Positions 1-9,321 of a stretch of 64,000 nucleotides of DNA are shown here, piece after piece; the first letter of the stretch is position 1; each line of letters starts with the position of its first letter. The position numbers and the translations under genes are program-made. The stretch spans positions 2,232,001 to 2,296,000 of the forward strand of contig NZ_CP077683.1 of NCBI RefSeq assembly GCF_019063845.1, given 5' to 3'. The notes beneath the pieces are model-generated. The model made no database searches and was not told the DNA's origin. It saw nothing but the letters and a program-made list of their open reading frames with translations. This stretch comes from Geomonas subterranea (GTDB lineage Bacteria > Desulfobacterota > Desulfuromonadia > Geobacterales > Geobacteraceae).

Positions 1-378
1 CGCCTGGTCTCCGCCGCGGCGCAGCACGGCGCGCACCCTCAGCATCAGCTCCCGGGTCGAGAACGGTTTCACCACGTAGTCGTCGGCCCCCATCTCGAAG
101 CCGACCACCCGGTCGATCTCCTCCCCTTTGGCGGTGAGCATGATCACGGGGATGGAGCTGGTCTGCTCCCCCCCCTTGAGCAGGCGGCAGACCTCGGTTC
201 CCATCATCCCCGGCAGCATCAGGTCGAGCAGGATCAGGTCGGGTTTATGGCGGCGCGCCTCGCTCAACCCCGAGTTGCCGTCCGCGGCGATCAGGCAGTG
301 GTACCCCTCCTGCTCCAGGTGGAAAGCCACCAGTTCGGCCAGATCCCTCTCGTCCTCTATCACCAGTACCGTCGGCAT
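1..378 (-). CDS. OmpR/PhoB-family response regulator, partial (C-terminus outside window)
   Basis: The first 126 residues of a two-component response regulator are visible on the minus strand, starting at ATG 378. They form a complete receiver domain: the acidic pair E8-D9, the phospho-acceptor D52 in LLDLMLPG, the conserved Thr/Ala of MLTAKG and the Lys of the VVKPF motif. The order and the KPF-x(6)-R spacing are typical of PhoB-like regulators, which carry a C-terminal winged-helix DNA-binding domain; that part lies beyond the left edge. The partner kinase is not in the window. The function (transcriptional regulation by phosphorylation) is well supported, but the regulon is unknown. Confidence 0.9.
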   Translation of the reverse strand, partial: MPTVLVIEDERDLAELVAFHLEQEGYHCLIAADGNSGLSEARRHKPDLILLDLMLPGMMGTEVCRLLKGGEQTSSIPVIMLTAKGEEIDRVVGFEMGADDYVVKPFSTRELMLRVRAVLRRGGDQA

Positions 379-479
379 GGCAGGTTTCGTTCCTCTCTCA
401 TGTGAATTACGGACAGCAGCATATTTAACGACTCTGAACCGGATGTCAACGATTATGGAGAGGTGAAAAACCCAATTTT

Positions 480-735
480 TTAACGCAAAGCCGCAAAGGC
501 GCAAGGGAGGCAAAAACAAACCTGATTAGCGATGATCTTCCGCCGATAAAAGTCCCCCTTTGGGGGGGAGCTCTGGTCAACGTGCACCACTTCGTAGGTC
601 AAACTTTTCGCGTCCCCGGAATTCCCGAATGAATCTTGCCAAAGGGGGGAGCGGCAGGTAGCGGAAGATAGTAACTAACCGGGACAACAAAAGAGTCTAG
701 GTCCTCTTAGCGTCATTGCGCCATTGCGTTAAATA
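480..735. repeat. Intergenic element bounded by inverted TTAACGCAA ends
   Basis: The 500-bp gap between the response regulator and the GH15 gene has no convincing gene. It carries an element whose left end reads TTAACGCAAAGCCGCAAAGG and whose right end, read on the other strand, starts TTAACGCAATGGCGCAATG. Inside are short runs such as CCCCCTTTGGGGGGG. The end motif recurs near 13,050-13,085 and, shortened, near 32,383-32,400, always between genes, so it is a dispersed REP-like repeat. Confidence 0.5.
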
Positions 736-875
736 TATGCTTCTGTTTTTTTAAACCATCGGCACATGAGCCCCCCGGCGCGCGCATTTAAATTGGTGAT
801 TTTTAATTTTACTCCGCTATACTCCACCAATGTTCCCGCGGGACGGGGTCCGCACATGAGTGTCAAGGGGGTGCG

Positions 876-3484
876 ATGAGCAACAGCATCAGCGATTACG
901 GCATTATCGGCAACCTGCAGTCGGTGGCTCTCGTGGGGCGGGACGGCGCCATCGACTGGCTCTGCCTGCCGCACACCGACTCCCCCAGCGTCTTCGCGGC
1001 CATCCTCGACAAGGAACGGGGAGGAACCTTCTCGGTCACCCCGGAAGGGGAATGGGACTCCACCCTTTCGTATCTCGACGACAGCAACGTTCTCACCGCG
1101 CGTTTCCGCACCCGCAGCGGTAGCTGCACCCTGACCGACTTCCTCACCCTCCCCGAGCCGAAGGGAGAGGATGGTCTGCGCGACTTCGTGCTCCTGCGCC
1201 TCATCAAGGTCGACCGGGGGCGCGTGAGGCTCCGGGTCAGGTTCTCCCCCCGGTTCGACTACGGCCGCGTCATCCCTCACCTCACGCCGCACCCCGGCCG
1301 GGGCGTGGTCGCCCGCGCGGGGAGCGACACCCTCGCCCTCTCCTGCACCGGCGGGCTCTCCGTGACCGGGGGGGACGCCGGGGGGTGTGGGAGCTGCAGC
1401 AGGGGGAGCGGGCGGTTTTGAGGCTGCATTTCGGGGCGAGCGAGCCCGACCCCCTCGCCGAAGGACGGGCCGAGCACCTCCTGGTGGAAACCCTCTCCTT
1501 CTGGCGCGACTGGCTGCACAAAAGCGGGACCGGCTTCTTCAACGAGCTCGGTCCGCACCGGGTTCCGGTGATCCGCTCCCTTTTGGTGCTGAAACTCCTC
1601 TGCTTCGAGCCGCAGGGGACCATGGCCGCGGCGGCCACCACCTCGCTTCCGGAGGAGATCGGCGGGGTGCGCAACTGGGACTACCGCTACTCCTGGGTGC
1701 GCGACACCGCCATGGCGCTCACCGCGCTTTTCGAGGTGGGGCACTTCGAGGAAGTGCAGAGCTACCTCGGGTGGCTGGAAGAGGTGATCCTCAAAAGCAG
1801 CCGGAACGAGCTGCAGGTGATGTACCGCATGGACGGCTCCGGCACGCTTGACGAGTACGAACTGCCGCACCTGCAGGGGTACCGCGGCTCCGCCCCGGTG
1901 CGGATCGGCAACCAGGCTGCGGAGCAGAAACAGTTCAGCATCTACGGCCACGTCCTGATCGCGGCCCACCTGGCGCTCAGCCGCGACCGCGACAGCGCCC
2001 CGCGGATGTGGCAGGGGCTCAGCCTTATGTGCGACTTCGCGCGGGACCACTGGCGCGAGGCCGACTGGAGCATCTGGGAGATACGGGGCGAGCCCAGGCA
2101 CTACGTCCACTCCAAGGTGATGTGCTGGGTGACCCTGGACCGGGGGCTGCGCATCTCCCGGCACCTCGGGCTCCCGCCGGGAGAGGGGTGGGATGAGGCG
2201 CGGGACGGGATCGCGGGCGAAGTGCACTCGCGCGGCTGGAGCGCCACGCGGCAGGCCTTCACCATGTGGTACGACAGCGACACCCTGGACGGGAGCGCGC
2301 TCCTCATGTCCATCAGCGACTTCATCCCCTTCGACGATCCCCGCATGATCGCCACGGTGGAGGCGTTGCGCATGGACCTCGGCGAGGAGGGGTTTCTCTA
2401 CCGCTACCGCGCCGACGACGGGCTGCCGGGGCGCGACGGCACCTTCCTCGCCTGCACGCTGTGGCTCATCACCAACCTCGCCAAGCAGGGGGAGATCGAG
2501 GAGGCGGATCTCCTTTTGGGACGCGTGAACCAGGTGGGAGGGCACCTCCACCTCCTGGCCGAGGAGTACGACCCGACCTGGCAGGAGCAGTTGGGGAACT
2601 TCCCGCAGGCCTTCAGCCACGAGGCCTACATCGTCGCCGCCACCTCGCTGGCCAACGCCAGGGCGGACGAGCGGCGCAGGCCCCAGCCATCGGAGCTGCT
2701 CCTCCCCGACGCGCCACATGGGCCGGCCGCCGCGACCCCGGAGGACCTGGCGGCCCTCCTGGCCGAAGTGGCGCGGGATCACGCCCGGGAGGGGTACCCG
2801 GACTTCGGGGGGCTCGCGGCGTCGGGGATGCGTGAGAAAATCGCCGGGGCCCTCGCCTCGCTCACCTCTTTCGACCCGGAAACCCTCGCCGGAATCCCGG
2901 AGAGGACCAGCTTCTGGTGCAACCTCCACACCCTGGTCGTGATCCACGGCGTGCTTGCGCTGGGGCTGCGGGTTTCGGTGAAGGAGGTGCCCAGGTTCTA
3001 CCGCAGGGCCGGGTGCCGCATCGGCGTGGAGGAGTTCAGTGCGGAGGCGATCCTGCACGGCATCCTGCGCGGCAACCGTCCGGCACCGGGATGGCTTCTC
3101 CCCCCCTTTCCCCCCGGGGACCCGCGCCTGCGCCACTCCATCCGCCCGAGCGACCCGCGGGTCCTGTTCGCGGCCTGCACTGGCACCGTCTCGTCCCCTC
3201 CCGTCACCGTCCTCACCCCGGCCACGCTGGACGCCGCCCTCTCGCACGCCCTGCGGCACTACCTCGCGCGGCAGGCGCGGCTCGACCTGGCCGGGAGGAA
3301 GCTTACGCTGCCGCGCATCTTCAAGTGGTTCGACGATCCCGGGAGGAGCGCGCACGACGTGGCGGTGTTCGTGGCCGGGTACACCGACGCCGCAACCGCG
3401 CGGGAGATCAGGGAGCACCCGGAGTCTTTTGAGCTTGAGTACGCGGAGTACGACTGGAGGCTCCAGGCGCCACCCCGGGCGTAA
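876..3484 (+). pseudogene. Glycoside hydrolase family 15 protein fused to DUF547, single frameshift
   Basis: Two frames together encode one protein of about 869 residues. Frame one (876-1421) gives the N-terminal domain usual in bacterial GH15 enzymes (SDYGIIGNLQSVALVGRDGAIDWLC). Frame two (from about 1385 to 3484) gives the (alpha/alpha)6 catalytic barrel with NWDYRYSWVRD and LGNFPQAFSH motifs, expected to hydrolyse alpha-glucosides (glucoamylase/trehalase type). The last 250 residues resemble DUF547 (FWCNLHTLVVIHG, LPRIFKWF). The frames part at two G runs (1368-1374 and 1380-1385), and adding one G restores a continuous reading. The start has a GGGGG tract just upstream. It is either a sequencing deletion or a recent mutation. 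The GH15-DUF547 fusion is unusual to me. Confidence 0.8.
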
Positions 3485-3540
3485 CGGAAAGAGCGTCGCG
3501 GAAGCCGGGCGGCAAGGAGCGGCACGGAGGAGGAACCGGC

Positions 3541-4629
3541 ATGAGACAGGCCATCGTGGAACGGGTCGAGGTGAACTGCTACCGCATCCCGACCGAGGAG
3601 CGCGAATCCGACGGCACCTACCGGTGGGAGGACACCGTCATGGTCGCAACGCACGTGTTCTGCGGCGGGGAAAGGGGCTTCGGCTACAGCTACGCCTGCC
3701 CGGCGGCGGCGACCCTGATCAGGGACAGGCTCGCCGACCTCGTGCGCGGGCGCAACGCGCTGGACATCGCCGGCTGCTGGGTCACCCTCGTCGGCGCCCT
3801 GCGCAACGTGGGGGAATCGGGGATCGGCATGCTGGCCGTCTCGGCCCTGGATACCGCCCTGTGGGACCTGAAGGCCCGGCTGCTCGGGGTGCCGCTGGTC
3901 TCCCTCCTTGGCGAGGCGCGCGAGCGGGTCCCGGCCTACGGCAGCGGCGGCTTCACCTCCTACTCCGTCGACAAGCTGCAGCGCCAGCTTTCGGGGTGGG
4001 TGGGACAGGGGATCACCCGGGTCAAGATGAAGGTCGGGCGCGACGCCAAGGCGGACCCGGACCGGGTCACGGCGGCGCGGCAGGCGATAGGGGGGGAGGC
4101 GGAGCTCATGGTGGACGCCAACGGCGGCTACTCCCGGAAACAGGCGCTGGCGCTCGCCGCCGGCTTCGCCGCCCAGGGGGTGACCTGGTTCGAGGAACCG
4201 GTGCCGCACCAGGACCGGGAGGGGCTGCGTCTCGTGCGCGACCTCGCGCCGGAGGGGATGGAGATCTCATCCGGTGAGTACGGCTTCAACCTCCGCTATT
4301 TCCTGGACCTTCTGCGGGATGGCTGCGTCGACGTGCTCCAGGCCGACGCCACCCGCTGCGGCGTGACCGGGTTCATGGAGGCCGCCGCCCTTTGCGGCGC
4401 CTGGGGGCTTCCCATGTCGTCCCACTGCGCGCCGGCGCTGCACCTGCACCTTTGCTGCGCCGCCACCCCCATCCGCCACCTGGAGTACTTCCACGACCAC
4501 GTCCGCATCGAGCGGATGCTTCTGGACGGGGTGATCGAGCCATGGCACGGCACGCTGGCGCCCGACCTGGAGCGCCCCGGGCACGGCCTCGCGCTCAGGG
4601 TGACGGAGGCGGCGCGATTCGAGATCTGA
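3541..4629 (+). CDS. Enolase-superfamily (mandelate racemase/muconate-lactonizing) enzyme
   Basis: The 362-residue protein has the capping domain and TIM barrel of the enolase superfamily. Visible catalytic features are the KxK pair in VKMK (K162, K164), metal ligands D192 (VDANGG), E218 (FEEPV) and E246 (SGEYG), and H295 in SSHCAPALH. Such enzymes abstract the alpha-proton of a carboxylate, often a sugar acid, for dehydration or racemisation; the exact substrate cannot be read. ATG 3541 has a GGAGGA ribosome site. It follows the GH15 gene by 56 bp and precedes the FAD/Fe-S oxidase by 18 bp, so the three likely form an operon for oxidising a carbohydrate-derived acid (inference). Confidence 0.85.
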   Translation: MRQAIVERVEVNCYRIPTEERESDGTYRWEDTVMVATHVFCGGERGFGYSYACPAAATLIRDRLADLVRGRNALDIAGCWVTLVGALRNVGESGIGMLAVSALDTALWDLKARLLGVPLVSLLGEARERVPAYGSGGFTSYSVDKLQRQLSGWVGQGITRVKMKVGRDAKADPDRVTAARQAIGGEAELMVDANGGYSRKQALALAAGFAAQGVTWFEEPVPHQDREGLRLVRDLAPEGMEISSGEYGFNLRYFLDLLRDGCVDVLQADATRCGVTGFMEAAALCGAWGLPMSSHCAPALHLHLCCAATPIRHLEYFHDHVRIERMLLDGVIEPWHGTLAPDLERPGHGLALRVTEAARFEI

Positions 4630-4647
4630 CGCAAGAGAGGTGAAGCG

Positions 4648-7543
4648 ATGAGCGAAGCGGAAAGAACAGAAGGTGACATGCTGAACGCGAAGGCGCTCGA
4701 GGCCGACCTGCGCGCCGCGGTGGACGGGGAGGTCCGTTTCGACAGCACGAGCCGCGCCCTCTACGCGACCGATGCCTCCAACTACCGCCAGGTGCCGGTC
4801 GGCGTGGTGCTCCCGAGGAGCACGGACGCGGTCATAAAGACCCTGGAGGTCTGCCACAGACACGGAGCCCCCGTGGTCTCGCGCGGCGGCGGCACCGCGC
4901 TGTGCGGCCAGACCTGCAACGTCGCCGTCGTCATCGACCACTCCAAATACCTGCGCGGCATCCTGGAGATCGACCCGCAAAGGAGGATCGCGCGGGTGCA
5001 GCCGGGGGTGATCCTCGACCAGCTGCGCGACGAGACCGAGAAGTTCCACCTGACCTACGGCCCCGACCCGGCCACCCACGACCACAACACCTTCGGGGGG
5101 ATGATCGGCAACAACTCCTGCGGCATCCACTCGGTGATGGCGGGGCGCACCGCCGACAACGTGCTGGAGCTGGACGTGGTCACCTACGACGGCGTGCGCA
5201 TGACCGTGGGCCCGACTTCCGAGGAGGAACTGGAAAGGATCATCGCGGCCGGCGGGAGGCGGGGGGAGATCTACGCGGGGCTGCGCGATATCCGCGACCG
5301 CTACGCCAGGGACATCCGCCGCCGCTATCCCAGGATCCCGCGCCGCGTCTCCGGCTTCAACCTGGACGACCTCCTCCCGGAAAACGGGTTCAACGTGGCG
5401 CGGGCCCTGGTGGGGACCGAGGGGACCTGCGTCACCGTCCTGGAGGCGACCGTGCGCCTGGTGCACAGCCCGCCGTCCCGGACGCTCCTGGTGCTCGGCT
5501 ACCCCGACGTCTACAGCGCCGCCGACGACATCGGGACGCTCATGGAGTTCGGGCCGGTCGGCCTGGAGGGGCTTGACGAACTCCTCATCAAGTTCATGAA
5601 GAAGAAAAAACTGCATCCAGAGGACATCGAGCTCCTCCCCGAGGGGAAGGGGTGGCTCCTGGCGGAGTTCGGCGGCGACAGCAAGGAGGAGTCCGACCGC
5701 AAGGCGCGCCAGGCGATGAAGAAGATCGGCAAGCGGGACGCCCCCCCCACCATGAAGCTCTTTTCCGACAGCAAGGAGGAGAAGATGGTCTGGGAGGTGC
5801 GCGAGTCGGGTCTCGGCGCCACCGCGAACGTTCCGGGGGTGCCGCTTGGGTGGCCGGGATGGGAGGACGCCGCCGTCCCGCCTGAGAAAGTGGGACCGTA
5901 CCTGCGCGATTTCCATGCCCTGTTGCAGGAGCACGGCCTGATCGCCTCGCTCTACGGCCACTTCGGCGACGGCTGCATCCACTGCCGCATCTCCTTCGAC
6001 CTCTTCACGCACCAGGGGGTGCAGAACTACCTGAGCTTCCTGGACAAGGCCACCGACCTCGTGGTCCGCTATGGGGGCTCCTTCTCGGCCGAACACGGCG
6101 ATGGGCAGTCCAAGGCGATGTACCTGGAGAAGATGTACGGCCCCGGGCTCCTGGAGGCGTTCCGCCGCTTCAAGGAGCTGTGGGACCCCGGCTGGAAGAT
6201 GAACCCGGGCAAGGTCGTGGAGCCCTTCCGTCCCGACCAGAACCTGCGGCTGGGGCCGGAGTACAACCCCTGGCAGCCGGAGACCCGCTTCCGTTTCCCC
6301 AACGACGACGGCAGCTTCCCGCGCGCTGTCCTGCGCTGCGTCGGGGTGGGGAAGTGCCGCCGCAGCCACGACGCCTTCATGTGCCCGAGCTTTCTGGCCA
6401 CCCTGGAGGAGAAGCACACCACCCGGGGGCGCGCGCACCTCCTCTTCGAGATGTTCCGGGGGGATTTCGTCTCCGACGGCTGGCACAGCAAGGAGGTGCT
6501 GGAATCCCTGGAATTCTGCCTCTCCTGCAAGGGGTGCAAGACCGACTGCCCGGTCAACGTGGACATGGCCACCTACAAGGCGGAGTTCCTGCACCACCAC
6601 TACCGTCACCGGCTCCGCCCGCTCCCGGCGTACTCCATGGGGCTGTTCGGGATCTGGGGCTCCCTGGGTGCCAAGGTGCCGGCCCTCGCCAACTTCATGG
6701 GGCAGACCCCGGTTCTTTCCGGCATCACCAAGGCAGTGGGGGGCATCGCGCCTGAACGGAGCATGCCCCGTTTCGCCGCGGAGACCTTCACCTCCTGGTA
6801 CCAAAGCGGCAATCATGGCGGTCGCAGCGAAGGTCGGCGCGTCGTCCTCTACGTGGACATCTTCAACGACTGCTTCTTTCCGGAAACCCTGAAGGCCGCC
6901 TTCGAACTCCTCACCCGCTACGGCTACCAGGTGATCGTCCCGAAAAAGCGTCCCCCCGCGGTGCGCCCCCCATCGACTACGGCATGCTCGACTACGCCAG
7001 GAAGAAGATCCTCGAGGCGGTCGGGATTTTGAGCCCCTACGTGCGCCAGGGGATTCCGGTGCTGGTCCTGGAACCGAGCACCGCCGCGAGTTCCGCGACG
7101 AGCTATCCGAGCTCTACCCGCAGCACGAGGACGGCAAGAGGGTCACCAGCCTCACCCTGACCCTTTCCGAATTCATGAAGAAGGAGCACCTCTCGCCGCC
7201 GAAGCTTTCCGGGACCATCGTGTACCAGGCCCACTGCCACCAAAAGGCGCTTTTGAACCCCGAGGCCGCGCACGAACTATTGAAGCAGATGGGGCTCACC
7301 GTGGTCGAGCCCCAAAAGGGGTGCTGCGGCATGGCCGGCTCCTTCGGCTTCGAGAAGGGGAAGTACGAGATCTCCATGCGCATCAGTGAGATGGGGCTTC
7401 TCCCCGCGGTGCGAGAGGCCTCGTCCGGAGACCTCATCGTCGCCGACGGTTTCAGCTGTCGCACCCAGATCCTGCAGGCGACCGAGCGCAAGCCACTGCA
7501 CCTGGCCGAGCTGCTCCTCCTCGCCCTGAACCGCACCCGCTAA
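4648..7543 (+). pseudogene. FAD-linked oxidase / 4Fe-4S / CCG-domain fusion, frameshifted near its C-terminus
   Basis: The intact part (4648 to about 6950) has an FAD_binding_4 domain (RGGGTALCGQT, GGMIGNNSCG), an FAD-oxidase C-terminal domain, and a ferredoxin-like region (CVGVGKCRRS, CLSCKGCKTDCPVN). The C-terminal CCG domains normally give a protein of about 960 residues of the YdiJ/D-lactate-dehydrogenase type, oxidising 2-hydroxy acids and passing electrons to quinone or Fe-S carriers. The reading frame shifts near 6,950-6,971 and again near 7,090, each consistent with one missing base. The second CCG motif (KGCCGMAGSFGFE) is intact, but the first is not recognisable in any frame (expected near 6,950), and the Cys expected after LEPS is Thr. 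Real decay or poor sequence quality are both possible. Confidence 0.8.
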
Positions 7544-7548
7544 CCCCC

Positions 7549-7589
7549 GCCGGCAAGTTGCGGGCCGCAGGCCCGCAACTCCGGCTTTC
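7549..7589 (+). terminator. Rho-independent terminator after the oxidase gene
   Basis: A very strong hairpin follows the stop codon: AGTTGCGGGCC pairs perfectly with GGCCCGCAACT around a GCA loop. An outer GCCGG/CCGGC stem and a short T-rich stretch extend it. It likely ends the 876-7543 operon. Confidence 0.75.
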
Positions 7590-7677
7590 TCATAGCGACT
7601 GACAAATCACTCCCCTCTCCCATTTCCCGTGCATATCCTCCTTCCCATCCTCACATTTATAGTGTAAACTTTTTTAC

Positions 7678-7691
7678 CGAACGATCGTTCG
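7678..7691. promoter_or_regulatory. Perfect 14-bp palindrome, candidate operator
   Basis: CGAACGATCGTTCG lies about 90 bp upstream of the MoaD/ThiS-like gene and reads the same on both strands. This size and symmetry fit a TetR-family or similar dimeric repressor site. No regulator gene is adjacent, so the binding protein is unknown. Confidence 0.45.
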
Positions 7692-7782
7692 ATCACTGAG
7701 CAGATGCCTCACTCTGGCAGTTGCAGCATGAAACGGTGAAGCACCCGCCCGCTATGTCACAACCAAAAGAGAGGAGTCAGTC

Positions 7783-8076
7783 ATGTCTTCGAAAGCAAAC
7801 ACGACAGTCAGGATGTTCGGCCTTTTGCACACCTTCAGGAAAGACCATGGTCTTCCTTCCCAGGCCGAGGTGGCGGTCCCCGAGGAGGGATGTCCGGCGG
7901 AAGCCATCGCCCGTGACCTCGGGCTTCCCATGGAGAAGATCGAGGCGGTTTTCGTGAACCACAAGGCGTATGCCCTGGACCACGAGGTGCATCCGGGCGA
8001 CCAGGTTGCCTTCGTTCCCACCGGCATCCCCGGCCCCGGCCGGATGATGCTCGGCATCCGTCACGCCCAACACTAG
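7783..8076 (+). CDS. MoaD/ThiS-like (ubiquitin-fold) protein
   Basis: This 97-residue protein has the beta-grasp pattern of MoaD/ThiS sulfur carriers: an N-terminal strand (VRMFGLLH), a helix with PAEAIARDLGLP, VNHKAY, then HPGDQVAFVP, the usual 'DGDEVAFLPP' position. The C-terminal Gly-Gly needed for adenylation is absent: the end is GPGRMMLGIRHAQH. It may therefore need processing or act as a non-carrier homologue. It has its own leader with a palindrome and a downstream terminator, so it is probably monocistronic. The AGAGAGGAG region before ATG 7783 serves as ribosome site. Confidence 0.75.
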   Translation: MSSKANTTVRMFGLLHTFRKDHGLPSQAEVAVPEEGCPAEAIARDLGLPMEKIEAVFVNHKAYALDHEVHPGDQVAFVPTGIPGPGRMMLGIRHAQH

Positions 8077-8108
8077 CGGTTCCCCTCCAGGCACCCGCGC
8101 CCGGCACA

Positions 8109-8147
8109 GGGAGGCGTCTGAAGAGTCACGGACGCCCCCCTCTTTTT
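8109..8147 (+). terminator. Rho-independent terminator after the MoaD/ThiS-like gene
   Basis: GGGAGGCGTC pairs with GACGCCCCCC (one mismatch) and is followed by TCTTTTT. It also lies just downstream of the convergent minus-strand FtsZ-like gene. Confidence 0.65.
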
Positions 8148-8191
8148 CCCCAGCTCCCCCCCCCCGGCCGCGGTCGCACTTTTCTTCCGGT

Positions 8192-9067
8192 TCACTTCTC
8201 TTCCAGGAAGCGGCGCAGGCGCTCGTCCACCACCGGGGCGACCGGCTCGGCGTCCTTCTTGGCCATGATCAGCACCCGGACATTGGCGCCGAGGTCGTCG
8301 TCCAGTAATAGCCCCGCGATGATGTTGGCGTCACGGTGGATGCTGTCATGGACCACCCGGGAGGCGTCATCGAAGTCATCCATGGTGATGTTGGTCGAAC
8401 CTTTGATGCAGACGAGGAAGGCCCCCTGCCGGCAGAGGTCCACCCCCTGCTCCCTGATGGTCCGCACGGCCTTTTCCGCCGCCAGCGCCGCCCCCCCTTC
8501 CCCGCCGGCCAGCCCGACCCCGAGGCAGGCATCGCCGCTGCCGTCGCGCATTATGGCCCGCACATCCGCGTAGTCGATGCAGATCAAGCCGCGCTCGGTG
8601 ATGAGCCGCGTGACATCCTCGATCATGCTGCCGGCCAGCAATTCCTCCAACGCAAGCTCCGTCATGATGCGGGGGGCATCCTGGTACAGCGGTTTCAGAT
8701 TCAGGTGCGATACCAGGAACAGCGCGTCCACCACCTGTCCCAACTCCTGCAGACATCGGAGCACGTCCGAAGTGGGAGCGACCGAGGATTGGGTCACCAC
8801 GGCCACGCAGAAGCCACCCGAAGGGAACCCGCGCGCCAGGGTCGCTCTCCGCACTGTCTCGCGGGCGACCGTCTCGTCCTCCATCCCGCTCACCACAAAC
8901 GCCAGGTCCATCGGCTGGGTGTCCCGCTCCTCACAGGAATCACTCTCCGGCAACGTCTCCAGGACGGGGAGCCGCTGGCCAAGTTTTCCAGTGATCCGCA
9001 CCCCGCCGGGGCCGATTGCGGCCACCCCCACACGAGCGCCCCGGTCCGTTTCAGGATCCAAAATCAT
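8192..9067 (-). CDS. FtsZ-like protein lacking the tubulin GTP-binding signature
   Basis: The C-terminal two thirds align by eye with FtsZ: LITERGLICIDYADVRAIM matches the 'LI(T)RPGLINVDFADVRTVM' block, followed by SGE-like GGEGGAALAAEKAV and DANIIAGLLLDDDLGANVRVLIMA. At the place of the GGGTGTG loop this protein has SGMEDETVAR, so nucleotide binding is probably lost. The N-terminal GIGGGG loop is also altered to AIGPGGVRITG. I chose ATG 9067 because GAGGAGG sits 7 nt upstream; a longer open frame reaches 9151. The role is unknown; a regulatory or scaffolding FtsZ paralogue is a guess. It is divergent to the next gene. Confidence 0.7.
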   Translation of the reverse strand: MILDPETDRGARVGVAAIGPGGVRITGKLGQRLPVLETLPESDSCEERDTQPMDLAFVVSGMEDETVARETVRRATLARGFPSGGFCVAVVTQSSVAPTSDVLRCLQELGQVVDALFLVSHLNLKPLYQDAPRIMTELALEELLAGSMIEDVTRLITERGLICIDYADVRAIMRDGSGDACLGVGLAGGEGGAALAAEKAVRTIREQGVDLCRQGAFLVCIKGSTNITMDDFDDASRVVHDSIHRDANIIAGLLLDDDLGANVRVLIMAKKDAEPVAPVVDERLRRFLEEK

Positions 9068-9321
9068 CTCCACACCTCCTCTTTCGGTCAGGATATCCGG
9101 TCCATGCGTCAATAAACGTCGCACCACCCGGGACTGCGCCCCTTGCCTCACCCGCTTTCGATCAGCATCCCCCTCTTGCAGGACCGCCGCCCCGACACCG
9201 CTCTCCCTCCCGTACCGCGCCTTCCCCGGATTTTCCCCGGATATTCTCCGTGGCCAATGGTTGTCCCTCTGCTAGACTTGAACCTCGTGTTTTCATTCCA
9301 GCCGGCAAGGGGGATGTCGAG

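Noticed and set aside
1380..1421. The stop ending the first GH15 frame as a second selenocysteine codon
   Set aside because: The next frame, not read-through, continues the protein, and no Cys or SECIS is expected there.
1277..6816. Very long minus-strand open frames opposite the GH15 and oxidase genes
   Set aside because: They mirror GC-rich coding sequence on the other strand and show no protein family motifs; they are shadows.
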